This document shows positions 36,153 through 46,315 of a DNA stretch of 64,000 bases, piece after piece. The position numbers and the translations under genes are program-made. This DNA comes from Udeniomyces pyricola (Eukaryota; Basidiomycota; Tremellomycetes; Cystofilobasidiales; Mrakiaceae): the NCBI GenBank assembly GCA_039545295.1, contig BCIK01000005.1:593142-657141 (forward strand). Reading direction: 5' to 3'. Within the stretch, counting starts at the first letter, position 1, and each line of letters starts with the position of its first letter. The notes below the pieces were generated by a model. It did not search any database and was not told where the DNA came from. It worked only from the letters and a program-made list of their open reading frames with translations.

Positions 36153-38037
36153 ATGCCCAAACCCGTGGAGGTCCTGTTCCTCGGAACGTGCTCTGGCGGT
36201 GGTCCCACGCCAACGCGAAACTGTTCCTCCCTTGTCCTGTCGTATGAGAATCGAGCTTGCCGTTCGTTCGCCTCGGGCTTCCTGTCTCTCACACCACGCT
36301 CGATATTGGGGTGACTCGGTCTCGATAGATATCATCTCATTCTGAATGTACAATATCATTTACTGATCTGCTCGTTTGCTTTGTGACTGAACAGTCGTCG
36401 ACTGTGCTGATGGGACGTTGATGCAGCTTCTGAAATTCGGGTTCAAGCTTAAGAAGATCGATACCATTCTCATCACGCACATGCATGGTGTCTTGATGTT
36501 TTCCTTCCCTCTTTTTTCTTTGCGTATAGCTGAACTTGTCGCTCAGAAAGGGGATAGCTGACTCTCTTGCTTTTTTTTTCTTTTTGTGAATATGTGGGGT
36601 GGTTTTGGACCGCAGGCGATCATGTGCTGGGTCTTGCACCTTTGCTCTCACGCTTACTTACAGGCGTGACCAACACTCCTGAGAAGCTGGCACGACTCAA
36701 AGCTCGACCCGCTGGTTCCAAGGTCCGTCGAAGGTTGACCAACGATAGTTAGGATATCATATCTCCGCAGGCCTTGATCCTTGCCTTCATTCCCCTCGCC
36801 GATTGCTCGTTCAGCCAGCCATCAACATCTACGGGCCCTCTTCTCTCCGACTTCTTCTCCGGCACACCTTGAATCTTACTTCAAGTCATCTCGGCGACTT
36901 TTACGCTGTTCATGAGCTGCTTCGACAGGGCGATCCTGTGGCGAGCTGTGAGGTGAATGACCTGCATCTGAACGAGCTGCCAGGACGGAATCTCTATCTC
37001 GAGGACAGTCCAGAGCGCCCAGGTGCAGCACCTTGTTGGAAGGACGTTTTCGAAGAAACCTCTGTCAAAGCGTCAAAAAAGCGTGGATGGAAAGTCGAGG
37101 CAGGGGAGATTGAACATAGAGGTGCGCACGCATGCTATCGGAACGAGTGGTTGATTGACTCGGTCTTTTCAACGTGCTGACATGTTGCGTCCAACTCGAT
37201 CAGTCACTTCCCTCGCCTATAGCTTGACTTTTCCTTCCACGGCATACCCTCTTCCTCCATCGTACCCTGAGAAACTGTCATCCCATGCCCTTTCGCCGTC
37301 GCTACTCGGTCGCCTGCTCTCGACTGGCGAACCCATCATCCTTCCTGACGGAGAAACGCTCACCCACCCGGGGTGGGATCCAGGGTTCAAAATCGCCGTT
37401 TTAGGAGACACTAACGATGCAAGTGGATCAAGGCACGTCTGCGATGGTGCTGATCTGTAAGATAACTAGATCGGTTGTCCTACAGGACTTACGAGGGATT
37501 CAGAGAGTTGAGGATATTGACTGATCCATGGGCATGTGTCGTCTGGTTTCCGACTACCATTCGCACACAGTCTGATTCATGAATGTACTAATGCCTTCAT
37601 CCCATCATCACTTGATCCCACCTCTACCACTTCACCACCGTCTGAGCACCCGTGTGTCTCCACCGATTCTCCATCGACAACTCACGATGCCTCTTCCAAA
37701 AAGACCTCGAAGTCAAGCTCAGGACCCAAGATGGGGATGAGACCGGATACCGCCGAGTCCGTTCGGATGAAGTCTCAGGCTCGAGGTCATAGCACTCCCT
37801 TGGAAGCCGGTCGGTTCGCGGCAGAGATCCGGGCCAAGAACGTCGTTCTCAACGTACGTTCTCATGGCTTTTTCTACGCTCTTGTGTTTCTTTTGTTTTC
37901 TCTCTTTGTTTTGTTGGTTCAGACGATTCGCATACGGTTGAGACTGACTCCTTTCTCTCTCCCTTTTTTTTTTTTTTTTTTTTTTNTTTGTCGTCTTGTC
38001 GTTGAAAATCCCCTGCTGTGTTTGATGCCCTCTTCTT

Positions 38038-38069
<32 letters not shown>

Positions 38070-38401
38070 CGTTTCATTCCGTTCTTTCCTTGTTTCGCGA
38101 GGGGAATCAGCATTTCAGCGCGATGTTTGGTCATCCATGGCAAATGCGAGAGATTGAACGTCAAACCCAAGAGGTCATCATGGATCGGCGACGGGACCAC
38201 CTGCAAAATCAAGATGCACTCTCTCACCAAGGACCCGAAGGCATCGATAGCGGATGGGAGGATGGGAAGAACGGATCGGGAGTTGGTAAGGATGGGAAGC
38301 GAGGGGAAGAGACTAGAGTTAGAGTTGTATGTGCAGATGATGGAATGAGGGTCATTCTCAGGTCGGATGGGATGGAAGTGTTTGGGCATGAGGACCCATA
38401 A
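36153..38401 (+). CDS. tRNase Z (tRNA 3'-end processing endonuclease), short form
   Basis: Metallo-beta-lactamase-fold endonuclease that removes the 3' trailer of pre-tRNAs. Exons: 36153-36261 (VEVLFLGTCSGGGPTPTR), 36395-36487, 36616 to about 36722, about 36816-37120, about 37201-37457, about 37571-37853 and about 38112-38401. The metal motif THMHGDHVLG is split by an intron (36488-36615) after the His-Gly. Other family marks: VDCADGTLMQLL, PAINIYGPSSLR, VLGDTNDASGS, LIHECTNAFIP, ARGHSTPLEAGRFA and LNHFSAMF. Junctions checked stay in phase. The length (about 420 residues) and single catalytic half resemble the short ELAC1-like class rather than the double-domain long form. The usual Arg in the HFSxR motif is Met here. 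A Ser/Lys-rich insert follows the HEATNA-like motif. The start ATG leads directly into the first beta strand, so no organelle signal is visible from this start. Confidence 0.92.
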
Positions 38402-38652
38402 GGGAATAAGAAGCCTAAAAGGGGAAGAGGGTTTCAAATATGCGATGACTATATTGGCCTTATGGCTCTGCAATTGCTCATTGATAGGCTCAAATGGCCA
38501 TAGCTGCGTTGTTCAGGATCAAGCTGTTGAGATCTTCACAAAAGTCAATCGTCGGTTGCCTAGTCGAGTACGTACGCATCGGTGGGATTTCCATTCTTCA
38601 ACAGCTGGGGCTTGGGTCTATGTATACACAACATCTATCTGAAGTACGTCGT

Positions 38653-41236
38653 CTACTGTTCGATCTCGTCCCCGCCATGATCGTTCCAAGCTTTTGGATT
38701 TTCTATCGCGACGATCCAGCTGGACATGGTCGATTTGGGGGTTCCCATCGCGACCCTCGCACCGGCTGCGATCAAGCCGTCTAAGAACGGGACGAGGAAG
38801 GGGAAGAGGGGTACACCATCGGAGGCATTATGTAGACGTTTCAGTCGGTTGATCCTGGATGAAGATGAAGAGGTGACAGAGGTTGAGGAGGAGGAGGAGG
38901 AGGAGGACGACGACGATGTGTTTGTGGCTTGAAGTGAAAGAGGTATGAGATCGTTGAGATAAAACAGGCAAGGAAAGAACGAGGAGAAGATCTCGAGGGC
39001 TGGATGGGACGGTTTGGAATCGGTAGCGATGAATAACGGGGTATTGAGCGAAAGAAGGTGCGTTGGAGTCGTGTACAGGGGTCGTGGACAAACGAGGGGT
39101 CGTTGAGATGCGGGAACGGTCGTGGAAGAAAAAACAGACGTGAATGAAGAAACAGGATGCGGTGACTTGAATGATGGCGATGAGTTGACGGTGTTGGAGA
39201 CAAGGGATGGAGGAGGCGGGAATGCAGTGTCTCCGTCGGCAGCGTCGTCTCCGAGGACGACTGCTCGCCAGCTGGCAGAGGTCTCCCAGAGGGAGCGTTC
39301 GAGATCTTCGGCGACGGTTGGCGAGAGCGAGAAGTGAGTCGTCAAGATGGCATAAAACAGGCGTCGGGTGGTCAGACCAGAGGTAGAAGAGAAGAGACTG
39401 CATGACAAGCAGAGAAAGTGAGGTTAGGCGAGAAAAGGTCAGAGGAGCAAAATCAGACATAGCCATCAAAATCCTGACAATTGTATCAGTGAAGAACATC
39501 CAAATTTGTACTGACCTCTCATCAAGCCTACAATGCAATCCGATGTACCCGGACGGGCCTCCCGTCGCTTCCTTACCACCCTCCAAGTCTCCCGATCCTG
39601 TCTTATCTGGCCGATAAATATCTATCCCGCCATTCAGTCGCTCCCTTTCTGCCATCACGACCGCACTCAATGTTCCCCCATCACTCAACTCGACTGCCAT
39701 AGCCCTTTGCACGACGAGCTTGAGGCGAGTCCAATCCTCTGACGACTGATCATCCAAATCATTACTGCTGGTACTGGTGGCCGTAGGGCTAGACGATGGA
39801 GCGACGATGAGTCGCTCTGTGCCAAAGAGGGATCCAAAGCGAAGGTGTCGCTTGCCTTGACTCTCCTTCCGTAAATCTTCGAGTGTCGATTGAGCGGTAT
39901 AGATCCCAGAGGACAATAACGATAAATCTTCGTCTCCTACTTCCCCGATGATGATCTGTCGATCGTACCGATCCGCATCTTCGCCCCACATCTGGACAGA
40001 ATCTCTTCCCAAGACGTCTAACCCGATCGGTGCCCTTCCTAGCGACTCGTCCTTCAAATCCCACCACTCGGTCCATCTGAATCCTTCTTGACGGAGGGAT
40101 TCGAGGTCAACTAGCCATTCCCACGAGACGAGCGTCGTCGAATTCCACCCCTCGCATCTACGGGCGTGTTTCTTGGGAGAGCCACCCACGACGCCCGCAG
40201 CTTTACGGTGACCGGGTCTGCCACGAGCCCTGTCTACGGCCGCTGCTGCTGCCTTCTTTCCTCTTACATCCCCTGACACCTGGACTGCATCAGATCCATC
40301 TTTTGTTGAACCCCTCACGATCATATCCTCATCGCCTTCTCTGCCCTGCCCACTTGCTCGTGCCAGCATTCGTGGGTGACCTCCGGCGGCGCACGTCGCC
40401 GCATTGTTAGTCCTCGCGGCGATCGTCTTGACCAATTTCGATCTCAGCACAGGAATCGATCGGAACGCGATTGGTTTCGAAGACAAAAAGGCAGGCGGAA
40501 GGAGGAGGGTTGCGTTGAGAGCTCTCGAGAGTAGGAGAGCGTTGGCTAGGGAGACGCGACCGTTGTGGTAGCCAGAATGGGGAAGATAGCTGAGGAAAAT
40601 CTCTTTAGAGTTGGGTTGAGTAGAAGAAATGGATGGCGCCCGTGTGTCGATGAAGATTGGGGTCATGTCAGGCGAATCGTTATTTGTAGAGGAGGAAGAA
40701 GAAGAAGACCCGTCTAATGGAATCACACCGTTGGAGTCGTCAGCTGGACGCAGTGCAGATGAGTGGTCGACATCGAGGTGTGTTGACGGTTGAAAATCGT
40801 AGATTGGGTCATCTGTGTGAAGAGGTACCGAGGTGAATGATGGAGTAATTGAGGGCGGTGGTAATGGTGGTTGAGCCGCAATTGAGGCAAGAATACCAGT
40901 TGAAGACCGAAATAGTTCGGATCCCTGCTCTCCTCGCAAGAGGTCCCCAGCAGAGGGCTTCCCTTCAAATTCAGCGAGCCGTTCCTGACCCTGACTCCCT
41001 CGCCAGGAAACCGCTGATGAGCTCCAAACCAGGCCCCAGCAGACGAGGAAACCAGCGAGGAAAGAGAGCGAGACGGCGTAGCGCTTGAGCACGGTCAGCC
41101 GAAAGAGGCGGCGCCAGGTCGGGAGGTGAGCGGTATTCCGACGTCGAGAGGAGTAGGCTGGGGGCGAATGGGTGGGTGCAGATGCAGGGACGTTGATGAG
41201 GGGACGTCGGGTGGACTGCCTCTTGTCGAGGGGCAT
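38653..41236 (-). CDS. O-fucosyltransferase-like type II membrane protein
   Basis: Two exons, 41236 to about 39514 and about 39397-38653, joined in phase (LDER|SLFSSTSG). A short basic cytosolic N-terminus precedes one membrane anchor (YAVSLSFLAGFLVCWGLVW, about residues 50-70), so a Golgi/ER type II topology is likely. The motif SYLPHSGYHNGRVSLANALL and YIGLHCRLDE are typical of GDP-fucose O-fucosyltransferase-like proteins in fungi. LFIATDSKP and VAMGTPKSTMSSWI match the C-terminal nucleotide-sugar region. There is a low-complexity insert with poly-Ser near the end. Donor and acceptor sugars cannot be read from sequence. It is transcribed divergently from the hydrolase at 41694. Confidence 0.8.
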
Positions 41237-41693
41237 ACTGGATGAGTAGAGGAAAGAATGTCAACGGCACTCTGACAAGTAGTTGATCGTACAAGACCCA
41301 TGAACGGAAATTGGAAACGCAGTCGCTTCAGTTCGTTGTTTCATCAGGCTGTGCGCTGTTTCGGGAATCCGCGTTGGCGTTACATAACTGATATCCATCA
41401 CTTTGACTATTCACTGTCGGTTTCGCAAGGTCATCATAAGTATGAGTGACTTGACGCGTATCAAGCATCGGAGAAAGCCGGACGAACAAGCTACAAGGGC
41501 AAGTGCAAACCAAACGGAATCAACCACTGGCAACTGATTTCACTGCATCATGAGTTAACTTGCTTTCACGTCCGCAGTCTGGACTCCCTTTCCCGTTCCA
41601 TTCCGTTCATCTCTTTATATATTATGTCCTGTATCCATCTATCCATCTATCCCTTAACCCCTCTCCCCTCTCTTCCCCCCCCCCACCCCCGAC
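41237..41693. promoter_or_regulatory. 457-bp divergent promoter region
   Basis: Lies between the starts of the glycosyltransferase-like gene (-) and the hydrolase gene (+). It carries a C/T-rich block just before 41694 (CT tract and poly-C), typical of leaders here. No specific factor site could be supported. Confidence 0.5.
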
Positions 41694-43746
41694 ATGTTCT
41701 CTCCCTCTCTCACACTTCCTCCTCCCACCAAACGCATCCTATGGCGCCCGATCCCAAACTGTCAGAATCAGGGACTCAGCGCAGACGTCTACCTGCCATC
41801 CAAGCCTCATGATGACACCTCCGTTCCAGTACGCCTCCCTTGTTACTAGTAGTTCACCCTCTGCAGCCCACAACCATGTGTCGCTCGCCATCGGCTTCTA
41901 CATCTCTTCTCCTCCCATCCATTGCATCCCGTTCGATGCACGCTCATCCACTTTTCTCTCTCATCCGGTCAGGTCGCCATCTGCTATCATGGTGGCTCCT
42001 GGTGTCTCGGCGCGAGTACCGACATCCAACCCCAACAGGTCAACTATCTCCTCCATCAAGGCATCGCCGTTGTCTCACTCGAGTACCGGTTGGGCCCTCA
42101 GTTACGTCGTTATCTCCCCTTCGTACATCTCCCATACGAGTAGCCCGCCTGTGGGGACATGGATATCGCATGTTGAAGTTATTGATGATTAACATGACCC
42201 CATCTCTGTCGGTTTTGCTAATCCGCTCCAAATAGATCAAAGCTCCCTGCTATCTGCGAAGACGTTCTTGAGGGCTACAAATGGGTTCTCGAGCGTCTAC
42301 CCGCAGCGTTAAACCAAGAGCAAACGGGAAAAATTCCTCAAGCGGCAACGCCTACTACTGATACTGATGCTTCTCCTGCCACGATTCGCGATAGAGACTC
42401 ATTCGGGGGCAACGACGGCTTAGCGAGGATCGATGCGGGTCGGGTCGCGGTGATTGGGTACTCTGCGGGAGCCCATCTCGCATTGTTGATGGTGAGTCCG
42501 ATATCCTGTCAGCCGCTAGGTACATAGGTGGCAGGAACAAGAACGCTTTTCCCTGACTAGATCTAGAATTGAATGACTGTCGTTGTCATCCCTTCTAATC
42601 TTGCTTATCCTTCACTTTGGTGACTTTTGACCAACCCTACGTCGATCGTCCAATTCAGATCACTCAGCTCCCTCCGTCCATCCGGAAACCCCTCGCCGTC
42701 CTCGCGTTCTACCCTCTGACGAAGACCGACGTCGGCTCGCTTGGTCCCAAGGAAGCGTGGGAACACCATCGCAAGATCAAACCGGACGAAGTTGCGTTTG
42801 CGGAGCAGGTATATCAAGGAGAGATAATGGTATCTGTACCGATCTTAGGGTGAGTCAGTTATCTTGAAGAATCGATCAAGACCTATATGTGTATATATAA
42901 ACTATGCTTTGAGGCTTTTTCTGATGGGTCGAACCTTTGCTGAAAGTTTTGGCTTCTGTCCATCTCTTTTTCTTCTCTCTTTTTTCTTCTTCTGCTTGTT
43001 CTATTCATTTCGTCTCCCTTGCTCTTCCGTCGCTATCACCTGTCATCTCTCTCTCTCCCACCATCCCTCTTTTTCTCCCCCTCCCTTCCTCTCCCTCTCT
43101 CCTGCCGTCCCAGCGTCAAACCAACGACGACACCCCGTCGAGTCTTCCTCGGCATCGCCGCTGGCTACGACAACCTCTTCTCCCTCATCTCCGACCCTTC
43201 CGACCCGATCTCAACCCGGGAAGCCCAATCGCCATACTATCAAGCGACGGCGTCGTTCCCACCGACGTTTCTGGCGTGGGGAGAGAAGGATGAAATGATC
43301 AAACCGACTCAATCGAGGTTGATGGAGGCGAGATTGAAGGAGTTGGGCGTGGAATGTGTAGGCGTCGAATTGAAAGGCGCCATTCATGGATGGGCTGAAA
43401 AAGTTAGGCCAGAGACTCAAAACACTCAAATCCTTTTTTTTTCTGGATTTTTTTTTTCAATATACTTCTTCTGTTCTTTGTTTCGGGATACATCTTGTCG
43501 ACTGACTTCCAGCTCTTCTCACAAAAAAAAAACCATCATCCCCCTGCCCTCGTTTTTTCCCTTTATCTCCCCCCCCCCTTCCCTGCTCTTCAGGATTTTA
43601 TCGAAAGTCGACCGACCGGATCGTCCGGTCCTGACGGACCGGGTAACCCTTACTGGACCCAAGCCATCGTACCAGCCCTCGACTTTATCATCAACAAACT
43701 TTCCACGTCGCTATCGTCGTCGTCTATCCCTGCTGCAGACTGCTAG
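41694..43746 (+). CDS. Alpha/beta hydrolase (carboxylesterase/lipase-like)
   Basis: Serine hydrolase, substrate unknown. The start MFSPSLTLPPPTKR leads into GLSADVYLPSKP. Exons: 41694-41830, about 41974-42103, about 42236-42492, about 42659-42848, about 43115-43401 and 43596-43746. Junctions are in phase (for example SVP|VAICYHGGSW, and LG|VKPTTTP). The oxyanion motif is HGGSW and the nucleophile elbow GYSAGAH. The acid is probably in WGEKDEMI and the catalytic His in AIHGWAEK. The fold order fits the DUF/BD-FAE-like esterase group. No signal peptide is seen, so the protein is probably cytosolic. Last exon ends SSSIPAADC. Confidence 0.87.
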
Positions 43747-44237
43747 CTCAAGACTTTAGTTAAAAGTGACAGCAGGAGCAGAGACAGCTCAGTATGATCT
43801 GGATGTGAAGCGCTTGGAGGTTTTGACTTTGCGTTGGCGACTTACGTATAATAGACCGATTATATATATGGACCATTGACACATAACTAGACCCCTTGAT
43901 CGATTACGGACCGGCTACCCTAGGTCAGACACCATGAGTCGGGATGTATATATGATGGTGGTAGGGTCGCTTTACAACGAACAACGTACCATGGTGTTCC
44001 ATGCCCCCCCCCCCCCCCTGGCGCGCCCGGCTAGCCCAAGATTTAGTACATCCAAGCTAGTCTATGCCAGCTGTACATATATGTACAGCGTGAGATCAAT
44101 CATGTCCGGTCCACTCTTCAGATCCCGGATAGCCGTGTCACAGCTATGTGCTGCATGAGTATCATATTGTGTGGTATCGCACCGAATTTTTTTTGTTTAA
44201 TTTTTATTTTTTTTTCTTGATTAAAACGGAAGATCAA
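43747..44237. other. Convergent intergenic region
   Basis: About 490 bases between the hydrolase (+) and MED11 (-). Contains a poly-C run (44005-44018) and T-rich stretches near 44190-44220 that may serve 3' end formation. No coding feature. Confidence 0.5.
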
Positions 44238-45639
44238 TCATGATCCATCAATATCGACTTGCATCGATCCACTCCTGCCCTCTCCTTCCTGATAATCGTC
44301 TCCCGCTTGGGTCCCATGCGCCTCATCAGCGACCGCATTCGAAGCGTGTGGATCGAGTCTCTCGGGTAGATCACGACTCCCAACATCTTCCTTGGTCTCG
44401 TCAGAATCCGCAATAACCCCACGTCGTACTTTCTCTGTCCTCGATGATCCCACCTGTTCCTTCTCCTCCCCTTGTCTATCAACTCCATCTCCTTCCTCTC
44501 GTTCTTTCCCTTCCCATCGTCCTCGGTTATCTTCAGCTCCGACACCCATCGTGCTTCGTTCCTCCTCTCCTCCTCCTCCTCCTCCTCCTCTCAACTGCCT
44601 CAACCCATCTCTCATCCGTCTCCAACTCTCCAACTCGACCCTCAACCCATTTAGTCCCAGATCATCCTCGATCCCATCCTTCGTTTCCCTCTCGTTCTCC
44701 CCTCCTGAAGAAGTCGACGATCGAACCGCATCTCGACCAATCACGTTCACACTCGCAAACGGCGTCAAAACCCCTCCTCCACCACCACCACCACCACCTC
44801 CTCTCATCCCTCCTCCTACTCCGGAAGCCATCGTCGAAAACTCGTTCGGCCTCGGTAAACACCTCGCCAACTTTAATTGATGGATCGTCGACCTCAAGAC
44901 GAGTTGGACGTCGTCCAATTCGGAGTAGTATGCTTTGGCGGCGTGAAGGAAGCGTTCGGATTCGTCCTCTTCGGCTTCGTGGTCGATGTCTGGATTGGGT
45001 CGGAGGGATGATGTTGGGGTCGTTGTGGAAGAGGGATTGATAGAAGCAGTGGTGGCAGGTTGAGATGAGTTGGGGTCTGAAGAAGGGAGTAAGGAAGTGA
45101 GGGATGTAGAGAGGAGAGAAAGGAGGTGAGGGATTCGCTGAGAGGAGAGGAGATAGATGCGGCGGGAAATACCGTTCAAAAAAAGAAAAAAGCAAAGAGA
45201 AGAAAAGAGAAGACGATTGTTGTTAGTCATGCGAAAGGTGTTGTCATGAGTACGGAAGGGTACAAGTGGTCCGTTGTGTTTGTCAGTGTGCAAAAAGGAG
45301 AAGAAGAAAAAAGAAAGAAAAAAAACACGTGTGATTGGCGTTTCCTTAGTGGCAATCCCCCCCCCCCCTTCCCCTCGGTTTGACACCTGCTGCGCGAATC
45401 TCAACTGATTCTCGTCGTCGTACGAAAAGAAGCAACCCAATAGACCTCCAACCGCAAAGTTCTCCTTCCCTTCCCTTGACCGACCAGTCCGTTGTGGTTG
45501 CGCTGCATGTCGCTTGCTTCGTTTGTCATCGCATCGGCCTGTGTGTTGGTTGGGATGCCTTTTCTTCTCTTTGGTTTGCTTACCGTGTCAATGTCGATGA
45601 GGTCCCGGATCTGAGACGATGCGGATGGAAGAGCCATCG
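44238..45639 (-). CDS. MED11: Mediator complex subunit 11 with long C-terminal tail
   Basis: Head-module subunit of Mediator, acting with RNA polymerase II and TFIIH. Exon 1 (45639-45586) encodes MALPSASSQIRDLIDIDT. An intron of about 448 bases (GTAAGC to CTCAG) leads to exon 2 (45137-44238), giving the MED11 heptad pattern LIDIDT|RIPHLLSLLSTSLTSLL and later FLHAAKAYYSELDDVQLVLR. The core ends near residue 130. The remaining 190 residues are a tail with two poly-Gly runs and Glu/Arg-rich acidic stretches, far longer than usual for MED11 (roughly 120-200 residues in total). Gene and assignment rest on the helix pattern, so homology search is advisable. Confidence 0.72.
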
Positions 45640-46315
45640 CAAAAAAAAAAGAAAGTTGAGGGTCGGGGAGGATGGTGTTGGGACCTGTTGAGGGGACGAT
45701 GATTGATCTGTCGATGATGATGATGATGATGATGAAGGTGGTGGTAGTATGAGGATCGCGGACGCTTTCCCGAAGCGGGATGCAGATCAATGAACACGAT
45801 CGAACTCCCTCTCGGCCTTGACCGGGGAGTTGGACGCACGTGTCTCGTTGTGCCATGATCAGCGAGCACCGCCTCTGTCGATCATCGGCGTCACTAGATA
45901 TACAGTACTGTTTTCGTCTCTTTTTTTTTATTTATGGTCTCTGATTTTTTCCCTCCTTCTGATGAAAAGGGACAAGTTTTGAACAGAAAGGAGTACGTGA
46001 GGCGAAAATGAAGATATGTATACATACGTATGACTATGTATACCAATGATTTGGGAGGGTGACCGAGCTTATATGTCATATACAAGCTATAACTGCATGA
46101 TGAGCCGCATGCGTCATAGTACCTGCAGAAGAGAGGGAGAGTCGAGGAAGAAGTCGTCGCAGGCGTCTCTCGGCCAGAAACGATGGCCCGGCGATTTCTC
46201 TCTCTGACATAAATAACACCCCACGGCCTCGCCTCACCCGTCCGCATCGTCAGGTCATCATCCCCCCTCCTCCATACCTACACACTCAGCTCCAGCTCAG
46301 CCCACCCTCTTGCCC
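45640..46315. promoter_or_regulatory. Divergent promoter between MED11 (-) and Mam3-like (+)
   Basis: 676 bases. Includes a (GAT)n tract at about 45715-45737 close to the MED11 start, an AT-rich centre, and a C-rich block just before 46316. No specific site supported. Confidence 0.5.

Noticed and set aside
44392..45040. Plus-strand open frames opposite MED11
   Set aside because: They are Ser/Pro-rich reverse readings of the Gly/Glu-rich MED11 tail, lacking start context and any family motif.
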